Positions 47,865 to 57,655 are shown, counted from the stretch's first letter. The stretch: 64,000 nt of DNA from Streptomyces sp. NBC_01231 (GCA_035999765.1 CP108521.1:10292001-10356000); one strand, 5' to 3'. Translations and numbers: made by a program. The notes: generated from the sequence alone by a model not told the origin.

Positions 47865-50255
47865 GTGGCAGCCCCGCGCTTGATGCGGTGTGACAAAGAG
47901 ACCATCCTGGACGATATGGAGCATGTCTCCGCTGCGGCGACCACGGATGCCCAGGGCATCGTGACGGGGTGGAGCGAGGGTGCCCGGCGGCTGACGGGAC
48001 GCACGGCCGAGGAGGTCGTGGGAGTCCCGGCGCGGGAGCTGCTCGCCGAGGACCCGCCGGACCGAGCCGTGGCGGAGCTGGCCGGCACCGTCGTACTGCG
48101 GCACCGGGACTCCAGCCCCGTCACGGTCACCCTGCGGGCGCAGCCGGTGCTCGGCGCCGACGGCACACCGAACGGTTACGTGATCACCGAGCAGCCCGGC
48201 GAGGGGGGACCCACCCTCGCCGGGCAGGCCTTCCAGCAGGCGTCCGTGTCGATGTCGGTCTTCGACACCCGGCAGCACTATCTGCGCCTCAACGACACCG
48301 CCTGCCGGGTGATGGGCGTGCCGGAAGAGGCTCTGATCGGCAGACCGTTCCCGGAGACCGTGGAGGACGCCGAGCACAGCCGGGGTTTCCACCGCAACCT
48401 GCGCCAGGTCGCCGAGACCGGCCGGCCGGTCCACTACGAGAGCTTCACGGGCGCGCCCGCCCTCAACCGGGAGCACGCCTGGAACATCGAGATGTGGCCC
48501 GTGCGGGACGCCTCCGGGGACGTGACCGGAGTCGCCCTCGCGGCGCTCGACAGCACCGGGCAGTACTGGGCCCGGCAGCGCCTGGCCCTGCTCAACGAGG
48601 CGTCGGCCGCCATCGGCACCACCCTGGACGTGGTGCGCACCGCCGAGGAACTGGTCGAGCTCCTCGTTCCCGGGTACGCCGACTTCGCCAGCGTGGACCT
48701 CCTCGAATGGGTCCTCGGGGCGGACGAACCCCAGACGGCACTGGACGGGGAGATCGTCCTGCGCCGCGTCGCCCACGGCTCCGGCACCGAGGGCACCCCG
48801 GAGGCGGCCGTGCACCTGGGCGAGACGGACGCCTACCCCGGGTACTCGCCGCCCGCCCGTGCCCTGCGGGAGGGCCGGGCGGTCCTCGGCCAGGCGGGCG
48901 AGCCGGACTTCATGCGCTGGGTCGCCGAACGCAACGCGCGTGCCCCCGAGGGACGCCCCCAGCGCGAGGGCGTCCACTCGATGCTCGCGGTGCCGCTGCG
49001 GGCCCGCGGCACCACCCTGGGCGTCGCCGTGGCCGTCCGCATCGCCCACCCGGACGACTACGCCGCCGACGATGCCGTCCTCGCCGAGGAACTCGCCAGC
49101 CGAGCCGCCGTCTGCGTCGACAACGCCCGCCGCTTCGCCCGCGAACGCACCACCGCCCTGGCCCTCCAGCACAGTCTGCTGCCCCGCGGCCTGCCCGGAC
49201 AGGCGGCGGTCGAGGTCGCCCACCGCTACCTGCCCTCCGGCTCACTGGCCGGCCTCGGCGGCGACTGGTTCGACGTGATCCCGCTCTCCGGCAGCCGGGT
49301 CGCCCTGGTCGTCGGCGACGTCGTCGGACACGGCATCCCGTCGTCGGCGACCATGGGCCGCCTGTGCACGGCCGTGCGTACCCTCGCCGACGTCGACCTG
49401 CCGCCGGACGAACTGCTCACCCACCTCGACGACCTGGTCATTCACCTCGCGGCCGACGACCGCGACGAGGAGGCCGCGGAACTGGGCGCCACCTGCCTCT
49501 ACTCCGTCTACGACCCGGTCTCGCGCCACCTCACCCTGGCCTCCGCCGGTCATCCGCCGCCCGCCGTGGTGCTGCCCGACGGCACCACGAGCCTCGTCCC
49601 GCTGACCGCGGGCCCACCGCTCGGCCTCGGCGGCCTGCCCTTCGAGGCGACCGTGGTGGAACTGCCCGAGGGCGCCGTCGTCGCCCTGTACACCGACGGA
49701 CTCGTCGAGGACCGGGACCGCGACATCGATCACGCCACCGACGAACTGTGCCGCGCCCTGACGGCCCGCACCGACACCCTCGACGCCCTGTGCGACACGG
49801 TCCTGAAGGCCGTCCTGCCGGAAGAGCCCGGCGACGACGTGGCCCTGCTGCTGGCCCGCACCCGGTCGCTGGGCGCGGACCGGGTCGCCACCTGGGACGT
49901 CGTCCCGGACCCTGCCCACGTGGCTGCCACCCGGCAGGCCGCCACCGAGCAACTGACCGCGTGGGGACTGGACGAGGCGGCCTTCGTCACCGAACTGGTC
50001 GTCAGCGAACTGGTCACCAACGCCATCCGCTATGGCGAACCGCCCATCCAGTTGCGGCTGATCCGGGACCGCACCCTCATCTGCGAGGTCTCCGACGGCA
50101 GTTCCACCTCGCCGCACCTGCGCAGGGCGCACGCCTTCGACGAAGGGGGCCGCGGCCTGCTCCTGGTCGCCCAGCTCACCCAGCGCTGGGGCAGCCGGCA
50201 GACCGGAAGCGGCAAGACGATCTGGGCCGAGCAGTCGCTGACGCCGGAGTTCTGA
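47865..50255 (+). CDS. PAS-GAF-PP2C-HATPase regulatory phosphatase
   Basis: 796 residues. Two PAS-like domains (about 20-230), a GAF domain (about 240-420), a SpoIIE/RsbU PP2C domain (about 435-650: GGDWFDVIP, VGDVVGHG, YTDGLVEDRD, DDVALLLAR) and a C-terminal RsbW-like HATPase (about 665-790: VVSELVTNAIRYG, EGGRGLLLV). One chain thus carries both halves of a partner switch. GTG at 47865 has AGGGG ahead; ATG at 47883 is an alternative. No membrane segment. Convergent with the next gene, with six bases between. Confidence 0.9.
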   Translation: MAAPRLMRCDKETILDDMEHVSAAATTDAQGIVTGWSEGARRLTGRTAEEVVGVPARELLAEDPPDRAVAELAGTVVLRHRDSSPVTVTLRAQPVLGADGTPNGYVITEQPGEGGPTLAGQAFQQASVSMSVFDTRQHYLRLNDTACRVMGVPEEALIGRPFPETVEDAEHSRGFHRNLRQVAETGRPVHYESFTGAPALNREHAWNIEMWPVRDASGDVTGVALAALDSTGQYWARQRLALLNEASAAIGTTLDVVRTAEELVELLVPGYADFASVDLLEWVLGADEPQTALDGEIVLRRVAHGSGTEGTPEAAVHLGETDAYPGYSPPARALREGRAVLGQAGEPDFMRWVAERNARAPEGRPQREGVHSMLAVPLRARGTTLGVAVAVRIAHPDDYAADDAVLAEELASRAAVCVDNARRFARERTTALALQHSLLPRGLPGQAAVEVAHRYLPSGSLAGLGGDWFDVIPLSGSRVALVVGDVVGHGIPSSATMGRLCTAVRTLADVDLPPDELLTHLDDLVIHLAADDRDEEAAELGATCLYSVYDPVSRHLTLASAGHPPPAVVLPDGTTSLVPLTAGPPLGLGGLPFEATVVELPEGAVVALYTDGLVEDRDRDIDHATDELCRALTARTDTLDALCDTVLKAVLPEEPGDDVALLLARTRSLGADRVATWDVVPDPAHVAATRQAATEQLTAWGLDEAAFVTELVVSELVTNAIRYGEPPIQLRLIRDRTLICEVSDGSSTSPHLRRAHAFDEGGRGLLLVAQLTQRWGSRQTGSGKTIWAEQSLTPEF

Positions 50256-50261
50256 TGGTGC

Positions 50262-50864
50262 TCACCCCTCCCGGCCGTCGGCGGCGACCTGGGCGAGGGT
50301 GCGGCCGGAGCGCGTGGACCGGGCCCGGCGCGGGTCGGGCGTGCCCTGTGCCCGGGAATGTCCCTCGGACGCCTTTACCAGCAGCCAGGACTCGTCCTTC
50401 CCCTTGCGGAACCGGGTCAGGGCGTACTCGCCGTGCAGCTTCGACCCGTGCAGCCGGAACCTCGCGTGCCCGTGCTCCAGGGACTCACCGAAGTCCACGG
50501 GCCGTCCCTGGCGGTCGTGGCTCAGTGGCTCGAACGTGCCGTGGTCCCAGACGATCACCGTCCCGCCGCCGTACTCGCCCCGCGGGATGACGCCCTCGAA
50601 CTCCTCGTAGTCCAGCGGGTGGTCCTCGGTGGGCACGGCGAGCCGCTTGTCCTTCGGATCGTCGGAGGGGCCCTTCGGGATCGACCAGGACTTCAGGACG
50701 TCGTCGACCTGGAGCCGGAAGTCGAAGTGCAGGGTGCTCGCGTCGTGGATCTGCACGACGAACCGGGGTTCGCTTCCGGGGGACGCCGTCCGTCCCTTTG
50801 GCTCCTCGGTCCGGCCGAAGTCTCGTTTGCCGCGGTAGTCCCGCAGCCGCTCCTGTCCGCCCAC
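50262..50864 (-). CDS. LigD-type 3'-phosphoesterase, stand-alone
   Basis: 200 residues. The domain starts YRGKRDFGRT, then QIHDASTLHFDFRL with catalytic histidines, WSIPKGPS, EDHPLDYEEFEGVIPRGEYG, and WLLVKASEG. It trims 3'-phosphates and ribonucleotides at breaks before ligation. In Mycobacterium it is part of LigD; here it is a separate protein with a basic tail. GTG at 50864 has AAGGAGG six bases ahead; the longer reading has no site. The ligase partner may be the one at 36936. Confidence 0.88.
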   Translation of the reverse strand: MGGQERLRDYRGKRDFGRTEEPKGRTASPGSEPRFVVQIHDASTLHFDFRLQVDDVLKSWSIPKGPSDDPKDKRLAVPTEDHPLDYEEFEGVIPRGEYGGGTVIVWDHGTFEPLSHDRQGRPVDFGESLEHGHARFRLHGSKLHGEYALTRFRKGKDESWLLVKASEGHSRAQGTPDPRRARSTRSGRTLAQVAADGREG

Positions 50865-50931
50865 GGCTGCCTCCTTCCCGAGCGCCCCAGTACCCCGCCG
50901 CGAGCCCGCCCAACGCCACAGGCCCACCGCC

Positions 50932-51762
50932 TCAGAACTCCTCGTGCGTCTCCGGATCCCCGCCGACGCGCCGGTGGGGACGGTCGGCGATCGCGTCCAT
51001 CTGGTCGGCGCTCAGCTCGAAGCCGAAGACGTCGAGGTTCTGGCGCTGCCGCTCGGGGTCCGCGGACTTCGGGATGGGGAGCGCGCCGAGCTGGACGTGC
51101 CAGCGCAGGACGACCTGGCCGGGCGTCACCCCGTGTGCCTCGGCGACGGAGACCACGGCGGGATCCTCCAGCAGTTCCGTGCCGCGCCCCAGCGGGCTCC
51201 AGCTCTCGGTCAGGACGCCCTTGTCGGCGTGGAAGGCGCGCAGCTCCTCCTGCGGGAAGAAGGGGTGCAGTTCGATCTGGTTGACGGCGGGCAGGACCCC
51301 CGTCTCCTTCTCCAGCCGCTCGATGTGCTCGGCCGTGAAGTTGGAGACGCCGATCGAGCGGACGAGGCCCTCCTCGCGCAGCCTGACCATGGCCTTCCAG
51401 GAGTCCACGTACTTGTCGACGCGGGGGAGCGGCCAGTGGATCAGGTACAGGTCCACCCGGTCCACACCGAGGCGGGCGCGGGACTCCTCGAAGGACGCGA
51501 GAGTCTCCTCGTAGCCGTGGTGCCGGCCCGGGAGCTTCGTGGTCACCACGATCTCCTCCCGGGGCACCGCGCCGCCCGCCAGGCCGCGGCCGACACCGGT
51601 CTCGTTGCGGTAGTTGGTCGCCGTGTCGACGAGGCGGTATCCCGTCTCCAGTGCGCCGCGTACGGCCTGCTCCGCCTGCGAGTCGTCCATCGGCCAGGTG
51701 CCGAGGCCGAGTGCCGGGATCGTCGTACCGTCGTTGAGCGTGTGCGTCGGGATGCTGATCAC
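50932..51762 (-). CDS. Aldo/keto reductase
   Basis: 276 residues, TIM-barrel NADPH enzyme of the 2,5-diketo-gluconate reductase branch. Active-site residues appear in DTATNYRNE (Asp, Tyr), TTKLPG (Lys) and YLIHWP (His); IPKSADPERQRQNLD is the NADPH loop. Substrate unknown. GTG at 51762 follows GAAGG by eight bases; the extra 26 residues upstream lack similarity. Confidence 0.9.
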   Translation of the reverse strand: MISIPTHTLNDGTTIPALGLGTWPMDDSQAEQAVRGALETGYRLVDTATNYRNETGVGRGLAGGAVPREEIVVTTKLPGRHHGYEETLASFEESRARLGVDRVDLYLIHWPLPRVDKYVDSWKAMVRLREEGLVRSIGVSNFTAEHIERLEKETGVLPAVNQIELHPFFPQEELRAFHADKGVLTESWSPLGRGTELLEDPAVVSVAEAHGVTPGQVVLRWHVQLGALPIPKSADPERQRQNLDVFGFELSADQMDAIADRPHRRVGGDPETHEEF

Positions 51763-51927
51763 TGCCGGACCTTCCCTTGACTGTGGCTGTGCCTGTGTCG
51801 GGTACCCAGTCTCACCGGCGGACATGACCGTGCGACGCACTGTCGCCCGGCACGCCGAACGCTGTCACGATCTTCAGGGACCGGCACGGACCGAGCCGGT
51901 GCGGACGGACGGATCAACGGAGCGTGT

Positions 51928-52902
51928 ATGACGACGGACAGGGCCACTGCGGACCGCTCGGACGAGGCCACGGGGGTCGAGGTGCGACCGGCCGCCGGAC
52001 ACATCGGCGCCGAGATCACCGGTGTCGACCTGGCCGGTGACCTCGACGACGCCGTGATCGCCGCGATCCGGGCGGCGGTGCTGCGCTGGAAGGTGGTGTT
52101 CTTCCGGGGACAGCGGCTCGACCACGCCGGGCAGGTGGCGTTCGCACGCCGGTTCGGCGAACCGGTCGCGCCGCGCAAACGAGGCAGCGCCTCCCCGCGG
52201 GACTTCCCCGAGATCGAGACGACCGCCGACCGGCTGGAGCTGGGCGGCAGGTTCGGCATGGAGCACGACGAATGGCTCAGGCGCCGCCGGCACACCCTGC
52301 TGCGCGGCTGGCACTGCGACCACGGAGCCCGTATCGACCCGCCGATGGCGACGATCCTGCGCGCCGAGACCGTGCCGCCCTACGGAGGGGACACCACCTG
52401 GTCGAACCTGGCCGCGGCGTACGCCGGACTCTCCCTGCCGGTAAGGGAGTTCGTGGACGGGCTCCGGGCCGAGCACCGGCTGGGTGTCGGCTACCAGGCA
52501 CGGCCCGGCGAGGACGCGTACGTCCGGCATCTGCTGGACCATCAGGTCGCCTCGCTGCACCCGCTGGTCCGGGTCCACCCCGAGACGGGGGAGCGGATCC
52601 TGTACGTCAACGGCTACTACGTCGAGCAGATCGCCGGCCTCTCCCGGGCCGAGAGCGGCGCGATCCTGGAGATGCTCCTCGGCCAGGCGACCCGGCCCGA
52701 GTACACGGTCCGCTTCCGCTGGGAGCCCGGCAGCGTCGCCTTCTGGGACAATCGGGCCACCATCCATCTGGCGCCCGGCGACAACGCGCACCTCGACTTC
52801 CCCCGGACCATGCACCGGGTGATGCTCGCCGGTGATGTTCCGGTCGGCGTGGACGGCAAGCCCTCGGAGCCGATCACCGGGACCGAGCCCGGGCGCTGGT
52901 GA
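51928..52902 (+). CDS. TauD/TfdA-family dioxygenase
   Basis: 324 residues, Fe(II)/2-oxoglutarate enzyme. The metal site is HCDH (His, Asp) at about residue 130 and the distal histidine in TMHRVML near 298; an arginine further on would bind 2-oxoglutarate. N-terminal IGAEITGVDLAGDLDD is typical. The substrate could be a sulfonate or another small acid. ATG at 51928 follows GGAG. Its end is six bases from the convergent flavin oxidoreductase. Confidence 0.85.
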   Translation: MTTDRATADRSDEATGVEVRPAAGHIGAEITGVDLAGDLDDAVIAAIRAAVLRWKVVFFRGQRLDHAGQVAFARRFGEPVAPRKRGSASPRDFPEIETTADRLELGGRFGMEHDEWLRRRRHTLLRGWHCDHGARIDPPMATILRAETVPPYGGDTTWSNLAAAYAGLSLPVREFVDGLRAEHRLGVGYQARPGEDAYVRHLLDHQVASLHPLVRVHPETGERILYVNGYYVEQIAGLSRAESGAILEMLLGQATRPEYTVRFRWEPGSVAFWDNRATIHLAPGDNAHLDFPRTMHRVMLAGDVPVGVDGKPSEPITGTEPGRW

Positions 52903-52908
52903 TCCCGC

Positions 52909-53946
52909 TCAGGCGCCGGGCCGCCGGCCCAGCGCCGGGCCCAGCTTCGTCGCCATGTCGGTGAGGATCTGCACGTAGTCCTCGTGCCCGAACGTGAACG
53001 GCAGCGCGAACGCCACCTCGTCGACCTCGCGGAACGCGGCGTGCGCGTGGAGCCGTTCGGCGATCTCGTCCGAGGTGCCGACGATGTCCGGCGCGAACAT
53101 CAGCCGGGCCGGTCCCTGCGGTGCCGCGGTACGAGGAGTGCGCTTCGCCGCGTACTCCTCGTACCGCGCGCGCTGCTCGGGCGAGGCGGAGTCGGTGGGG
53201 ATGACGACGAGGCCCTGGGAGACACGGGCGTCGTCGCCGTCGGGGTGGGCGGCACGGAAGGCGCGGATGTGGGAGAGCTGGATCTCGGCGAAGTCCGGTG
53301 CCTCTTCGGCCCCTTCGGCCCGTTCCGCCTTGACGACGCTGCTGACCAGGAAGTTCATACCGTGCTCGCCGGCCCACTTCGCCGAGCCCAGGCTGCCGCC
53401 GCCGTACCAGAGGCGCCGGCCGAGGCCGGGGGAGTGCGGCTGCACCCGGTCGCTGAACACCTCGAACCCCTCGGCCCCGCTGAAGCCGGTGGCAGGCTCC
53501 CCGCGCACGAAGTCCAGCAGCCGCCGTACCCGCTCGTAGCTGAAGTCCTCGGCGTCCGCGGTGTCCGGGTACAGCGCGCCCTTGACCTCGTCGTACCGCA
53601 TGGGCGGGCCCACGCTCACGCCGGGGTTGACGCGGCCGCCCGACAGCAGGTCGACGGTCGCCAGGTCCTCGGCCAGCCGCAGCGGGTTCTCCCAGCCCAG
53701 CGGGATCACCGCGGTGCCGAGTTCGATACGGCTGGTGCGCTGCGAGGCCGCCGCCAGGACCGCGACGGGCGACGAGATGCCGTACTGCAGATGGCGATGG
53801 CGCAGCCACGCGCTGTCGAAGCCCAGCCGCTCACCCAGCTCGATGATCTCCAGCGTGGACTCGTGGCCCCGGCGCGGATCCGCCTCGTCGAACAGGCCGA
53901 TGGTCAGGAAGCCCAGCTTGCGCAACGGGCGAGAGGCGGGTGGCAC
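52909..53946 (-). CDS. LLM-class flavin-dependent oxidoreductase
   Basis: 345 residues, bacterial luciferase-like TIM barrel. Visible parts: LGFDSAWLRHRHLQYGISSPVAVLAAASQRTSRIELGTAVIPL, the loop SGGRVNPGVSVGPP and EVDEVAFALPFTFGHEDYVQ. It uses reduced FMN or F420. GTG at 53946 follows GGAGG; the longer reading has no ribosome site. Convergent with the TauD gene. The flavin partner is not encoded nearby. Confidence 0.88.
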   Translation of the reverse strand: MPPASRPLRKLGFLTIGLFDEADPRRGHESTLEIIELGERLGFDSAWLRHRHLQYGISSPVAVLAAASQRTSRIELGTAVIPLGWENPLRLAEDLATVDLLSGGRVNPGVSVGPPMRYDEVKGALYPDTADAEDFSYERVRRLLDFVRGEPATGFSGAEGFEVFSDRVQPHSPGLGRRLWYGGGSLGSAKWAGEHGMNFLVSSVVKAERAEGAEEAPDFAEIQLSHIRAFRAAHPDGDDARVSQGLVVIPTDSASPEQRARYEEYAAKRTPRTAAPQGPARLMFAPDIVGTSDEIAERLHAHAAFREVDEVAFALPFTFGHEDYVQILTDMATKLGPALGRRPGA

Positions 53947-54023
53947 GGGCTCCTCCGGCGTTCTTCGATCAACGCGTACGACGGTGGCAACCGGGCCGTG
54001 CCGTGAAGTGTTCCCGCTCCCCG

Positions 54024-55526
54024 TCAGGCCAGCGGAATCGTGACCTCGTCCTCGATCGGCGGCTCGATCTCCTGGGCGCGGTTTCCCGTCGCCGCGTAGC
54101 AACGCAGCCGGATCGCCTTCGGGGTGACGTCCAGACGCAGGAAGCACTTGAAGAAGGGCGGACTGTACGTCGCCGAGCTCGGGGAGAACAGCTGCGTGTA
54201 GATCTTGCGCACCGGGAGCCGGAAGCGCGAGGTGCGGTCGGGCCGGCCCCCGGCGCCCAGCAGACTGGCCACGAGCCGGGTCCGCGCGGTGACCCGGGCG
54301 ACCCCGCCCGGGGCGCGGGTCGCGGAGATGCCGAGCCGCTCCGCGATGACGGCCGTGGCCTCGGCCTCGGTGAGCGTGAAGAAGCGGCGCAGGCGCAGAC
54401 GGCGGCCGTAGAGGCGGCTGTAGAAGGCGAGGGAGTCGCCGCGCAGCGGGTAGCAGCGGAAGTCCTTCTCGGTGACGCCGCCGACCGAGATACGGGGGAT
54501 GGTGTGGGTGGCGTGCATGAACGCCCCGCCGCCGCCCGAGACGACGTACTGGAGGGTGCGGTCGCCCACCCGTACCGGATAGCGCTGGTAGTTGTGGATG
54601 TCGCCGCCTATCGCCGCCACGTAGTGGTGGTCCGGGTCACGGACGATGTCGTCCACCGTGCCACCGCCCTCTATCGGGCACGGGTGGTGCTCGCCGTCCA
54701 CGTACAGGGGCGACCCGGTGATGAGGAGCTTCGGGCGAGGGCCCTGCGAGACCTCACGGAGCCAGGCCCCCTGCTCGGCGTCGAGCGTGCCCAGCAGACC
54801 CGTGTCGATCCCGATGATCCGCACCGGTCCGGCGTCCACCGCCCAGTACGGGCCCGGCTGGACGGCCCGTTGGGCCGCCGAGGAACGCAACTCCCGTTCC
54901 TGGTCGAGCCGGTGGCCGTCGTGCGGATGCGGCCGGTGCCACAGGAGCGACCGCAGCCAGGCCTTGGTGAGGGGCCGGGGTGCGGGCTCGGGAGCGAGGG
55001 GCGGGGCGTCGTCGCAGAAGACACGCATGAACGCGCCGAGGTCCTCGTACCAGTCATGGTTGCCGGGTATCGCGTAGATCGGCGCCCGGTAGTCCTGGTA
55101 CGGGCGGAAGAACTTGGTGCCGTAGTCGTCGGCGCTGCCCACCGGATAGATCACGTCACTGGCGATGACGGCGAAGCGGGTGTCCTGACCCGTCTTCAGA
55201 AAGCCCGGCACGACGGCGTACTGGGGATCGTCGCCCTCGCCCGTGTCGCCGATGACCATGAACGAGAACTCGTCCGGGTCGTCCCGCCGGATCACCTTGT
55301 CGGCGGGCGCGCCGGCCGCCGCCCGCTGTGCCACCCACCGGCTGCGGATCCGGCCCGTGGGGTCCCCGAACCAGGAGGCCACGACGCCGTTGCGGGCGGC
55401 CCACAGCGTCTTCGGGTTCAGCCAGGAGCTCTTCTCGACCTTGGACGGCATCAGCCGCTGGTACTCGCCGCGTTCTGCGGTGCCCCAGCCGGCGCCTTCG
55501 GCGGTATCGCGTGAGGAGTCAGACAC
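54024..55526 (-). CDS. Calcineurin-like metallophosphoesterase
   Basis: 500 residues, no signal peptide. The metal ligands lie in FMVIGDTGEGDD, IPGNHDWYED and IGGDIHNYQRY, with a further histidine in GSPLYVDGEHH. The C-terminal 150 residues are family-specific. It hydrolyses phosphoesters of unknown identity in the cytoplasm. Start GTG at 55526 has only a weak site. Confidence 0.82.
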   Translation of the reverse strand: MSDSSRDTAEGAGWGTAERGEYQRLMPSKVEKSSWLNPKTLWAARNGVVASWFGDPTGRIRSRWVAQRAAAGAPADKVIRRDDPDEFSFMVIGDTGEGDDPQYAVVPGFLKTGQDTRFAVIASDVIYPVGSADDYGTKFFRPYQDYRAPIYAIPGNHDWYEDLGAFMRVFCDDAPPLAPEPAPRPLTKAWLRSLLWHRPHPHDGHRLDQERELRSSAAQRAVQPGPYWAVDAGPVRIIGIDTGLLGTLDAEQGAWLREVSQGPRPKLLITGSPLYVDGEHHPCPIEGGGTVDDIVRDPDHHYVAAIGGDIHNYQRYPVRVGDRTLQYVVSGGGGAFMHATHTIPRISVGGVTEKDFRCYPLRGDSLAFYSRLYGRRLRLRRFFTLTEAEATAVIAERLGISATRAPGGVARVTARTRLVASLLGAGGRPDRTSRFRLPVRKIYTQLFSPSSATYSPPFFKCFLRLDVTPKAIRLRCYAATGNRAQEIEPPIEDEVTIPLA

Positions 55527-55604
55527 CGGTGCACCGTAACAACGATCTAGAACCGGCCGAGAGGGGAGTCCCCCAGGGCGTGCCCGCGCGGCATCAACTG
55601 ACCG

Positions 55605-56519
55605 CTACCGCCGCCGTGGTCGCGGGGAGGCCCGGTGCGGATCCCGCGGGGCTCCCGCCTCCCCGTCGCGCCGGGCGGAACCGGCGGCCGAATCGAGGAG
55701 GAAGTCCGGCCGGGTGGCGGGCCGTGGTCCGGCCGCAGCCTCCGCAGCGCTCTCCCGGGGCGTCGCGCCCCGGCTCCGTTCGCCGTTGCCCAGGACCAGC
55801 AGGGGGTCGAACATCACCACCACCCCGGCCAGTACCAGGAAGACGATCGGTCCCAGAAGCATGGGTAACAGCAGTGAGTTGGGCGAGTCGCCCGCCCAGG
55901 TCCCACGGCCGGCGTCGTGCAGGTGGACGCTGACGGCGGCCATGCCCGTGTAGTGCATTCCCGACACCGCCACGCCCATGATCAGACTGGCTCCGAGGCT
56001 GGTCAGGAACCCGCGGATCGAAACCGCCGCCCACAGGGCCGTCGTGGCGGCGACGATCGCGATCACCACGGAGAGGGCGACGACGGCCGGTGCGTAGCGT
56101 AAGTCGCCGTTCAGATGCATCGCCGCCATGCCCAGATAGTGCATCGCGGCGACACCGAGACCGGTGATCGTGCCCGCGACGCCCAGCGTGGCGCGGCTCG
56201 CACCGCGACGGCCGACGATGAACACGCCCACGCCGACCATGACGATCGCCACGACGAGACTGAGCACCGTCAGGCCCACGTCGTACCGGATCCGGGTCTC
56301 CTCGACCTGAAAACCGATCATGGCGATGAAGTGCATCGTCCAGATACCGCTGCCGATCGAGGCGGCGCCCAGCGCCAGCCAACCCGCCTTCCAGGCCTGT
56401 GTGTCCAGAAGTGTGCGGACGATGCAGCGCAGCCCCAGAGCCCCGCCCAGGCACGCCATCACATACGCAGCCACAGGGGTCACCGCTCCATAGCGGAACC
56501 CGTCAACCGTGCCTTCCAT
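55605..56519 (-). CDS. MHYT-domain integral membrane protein
   Basis: 304 residues, about seven membrane helices, with three MHYT motifs: WTMHFIAM, AAMHYLGM and SGMHYTGM. These methionine/histidine sites may bind copper and sense gases such as O2 or NO. There is no GGDEF or EAL output domain; the 60-residue tail is disordered. ATG at 56519 follows GGAG by nine bases. Two codons are TTA (140 at 56102-56100 and 218 at 55868-55866), so translation should depend strongly on bldA tRNA. Confidence 0.88.
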   Translation of the reverse strand: MEGTVDGFRYGAVTPVAAYVMACLGGALGLRCIVRTLLDTQAWKAGWLALGAASIGSGIWTMHFIAMIGFQVEETRIRYDVGLTVLSLVVAIVMVGVGVFIVGRRGASRATLGVAGTITGLGVAAMHYLGMAAMHLNGDLRYAPAVVALSVVIAIVAATTALWAAVSIRGFLTSLGASLIMGVAVSGMHYTGMAAVSVHLHDAGRGTWAGDSPNSLLLPMLLGPIVFLVLAGVVVMFDPLLVLGNGERSRGATPRESAAEAAAGPRPATRPDFLLDSAAGSARRDGEAGAPRDPHRASPRPRRR

Positions 56520-56629
56520 AATGCCAACTCCCCACGTCACGGCTGTTCGTGGGGAAGGTCTACGTGGAGGAGAAGAACAAAAGCAAGGGCTTACCGGTGG
56601 TACGCCGAGAACTCTCGATCATCATGGGT

Positions 56630-56641
56630 TGACTCGAGTCA
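56630..56641. promoter_or_regulatory. Palindrome upstream of the MHYT gene
   Basis: TGACTCGAGTCA, a perfect 12-bp palindrome 111 bases ahead of the MHYT start. Possible operator. Apart from this and the 3' repeats the 56520-56769 interval shows nothing clear. Confidence 0.4.
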
Positions 56642-56769
56642 CGCAGCGGCGATTTCCAGCCAGACGGACTCCTCGACCGGTGCGATGTGGCACCGTCCTC
56701 GGGGCACGCTCCATGCCGGAGGGCCCCGAGGACGGGGGCGGAAGGTGCGCTCGCCGGGTCGGAAGACGC

Positions 56770-56826
56770 GCTTCAGGAGGCGTGCTTCAAGAAGGTGAGC
56801 TTCAGAAGGTGCGCTTCAGGAGGTCC
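56770..56826. repeat. Four tandem 14-15 bp repeats over a gene end
   Basis: Units 56770-56783, 56784-56798, 56799-56812 and 56813-56826, all variants of GCTTCAGRAGGNG. The stop codon of the dienelactone hydrolase gene lies in the third unit, so two units are coding and two follow the stop. Confidence 0.75.
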
Positions 56827-57557
56827 AGCAGGGCCGTCCAGTGCCGTTCGTCGCCCGCGGCGTCGTACGAGGCGGTGTCGGCCTGCGTGAAACCGTGGTG
56901 CGCCCCGGCGTAGACCTCGCAGGTGTGGCGGACACCGGCGGCGGTGAGCGCCTCCTCCAGGCGCTCGATCTGCTCGACGGGCAGCGACGGGTCCTGGTCG
57001 GCGTGCCCGAAGTACAGCTCGGCGGTGACGTGGCCGGCCACCAGGTGCGGGCTGTCCGGGGTGTCGGTCGCGAGGCGCCCGCCGTGGAAGCCGGCCGCGG
57101 CGGCGACCCGCTCCGGGTAGGTGCCCGCGGTGAGCAGGGCGATCCGTGCGCCCAAGCAGTAGCCGGTGAGGGCGACCGGACCGGCGGCGGCCGCCGGAGA
57201 GTCGGCCAGCGCCCGCAGGTAGGCGCCGGCGTCCCGCATCGCGAGGTCCGGCGTCAGCTCCTGCATGACCGGGCCGATCCGCTCGAAGATCTCCGGACGC
57301 GCGCCCGGGTCGATGAACTCCGGCAACTCGAAGACGGGCGCCCGCCCGTGACGGTAGAACAGGTTGGGCACCAGAACCGTGTAGCCGGCCCCGGCCAGCC
57401 GGTCCGCCATGGACCTCAGCTGCGGGCGCAGCCCGAAGGCGTCCATGTAGAGCAGCACCGCGGGACGCGGTTCTCCGTCGGCGGGGTGGACCAGGTAGGC
57501 GTCGGCGACGCCGTCCTCAGTGGGTATGTCGACGGCGGTTCCCTGTACGGCGGTCAT
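56802..57557 (-). CDS. Dienelactone hydrolase family protein
   Basis: 251 residues, alpha/beta hydrolase. Nucleophile Cys134 in LTGYCLGARIAL, the aspartate in FGHADQDPSLP and the histidine in AGAHHGFTQ. The family hydrolyses lactones and related esters. ATG at 57557. The last codons (LLDLLKRTF) are part of a short tandem repeat that continues past the stop. Confidence 0.88.
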   Translation of the reverse strand: MTAVQGTAVDIPTEDGVADAYLVHPADGEPRPAVLLYMDAFGLRPQLRSMADRLAGAGYTVLVPNLFYRHGRAPVFELPEFIDPGARPEIFERIGPVMQELTPDLAMRDAGAYLRALADSPAAAAGPVALTGYCLGARIALLTAGTYPERVAAAAGFHGGRLATDTPDSPHLVAGHVTAELYFGHADQDPSLPVEQIERLEEALTAAGVRHTCEVYAGAHHGFTQADTASYDAAGDERHWTALLDLLKRTF

Positions 57558-57655
57558 GCCGGACCTGCTCTCTGCGTGGGGATTCGTGAACGCCCTGCCC
57601 GCGCTCGGAGGGGGCAGGTCCGATCATCGTGGCATGGGGCCGTCGGGCCGCCGCT

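Noticed and set aside
51794..51806. GGGTACCC as a SigB-type -10 near the TauD/aldo-keto region
   Set aside because: No GNNT box at 14-16 bases on either strand.
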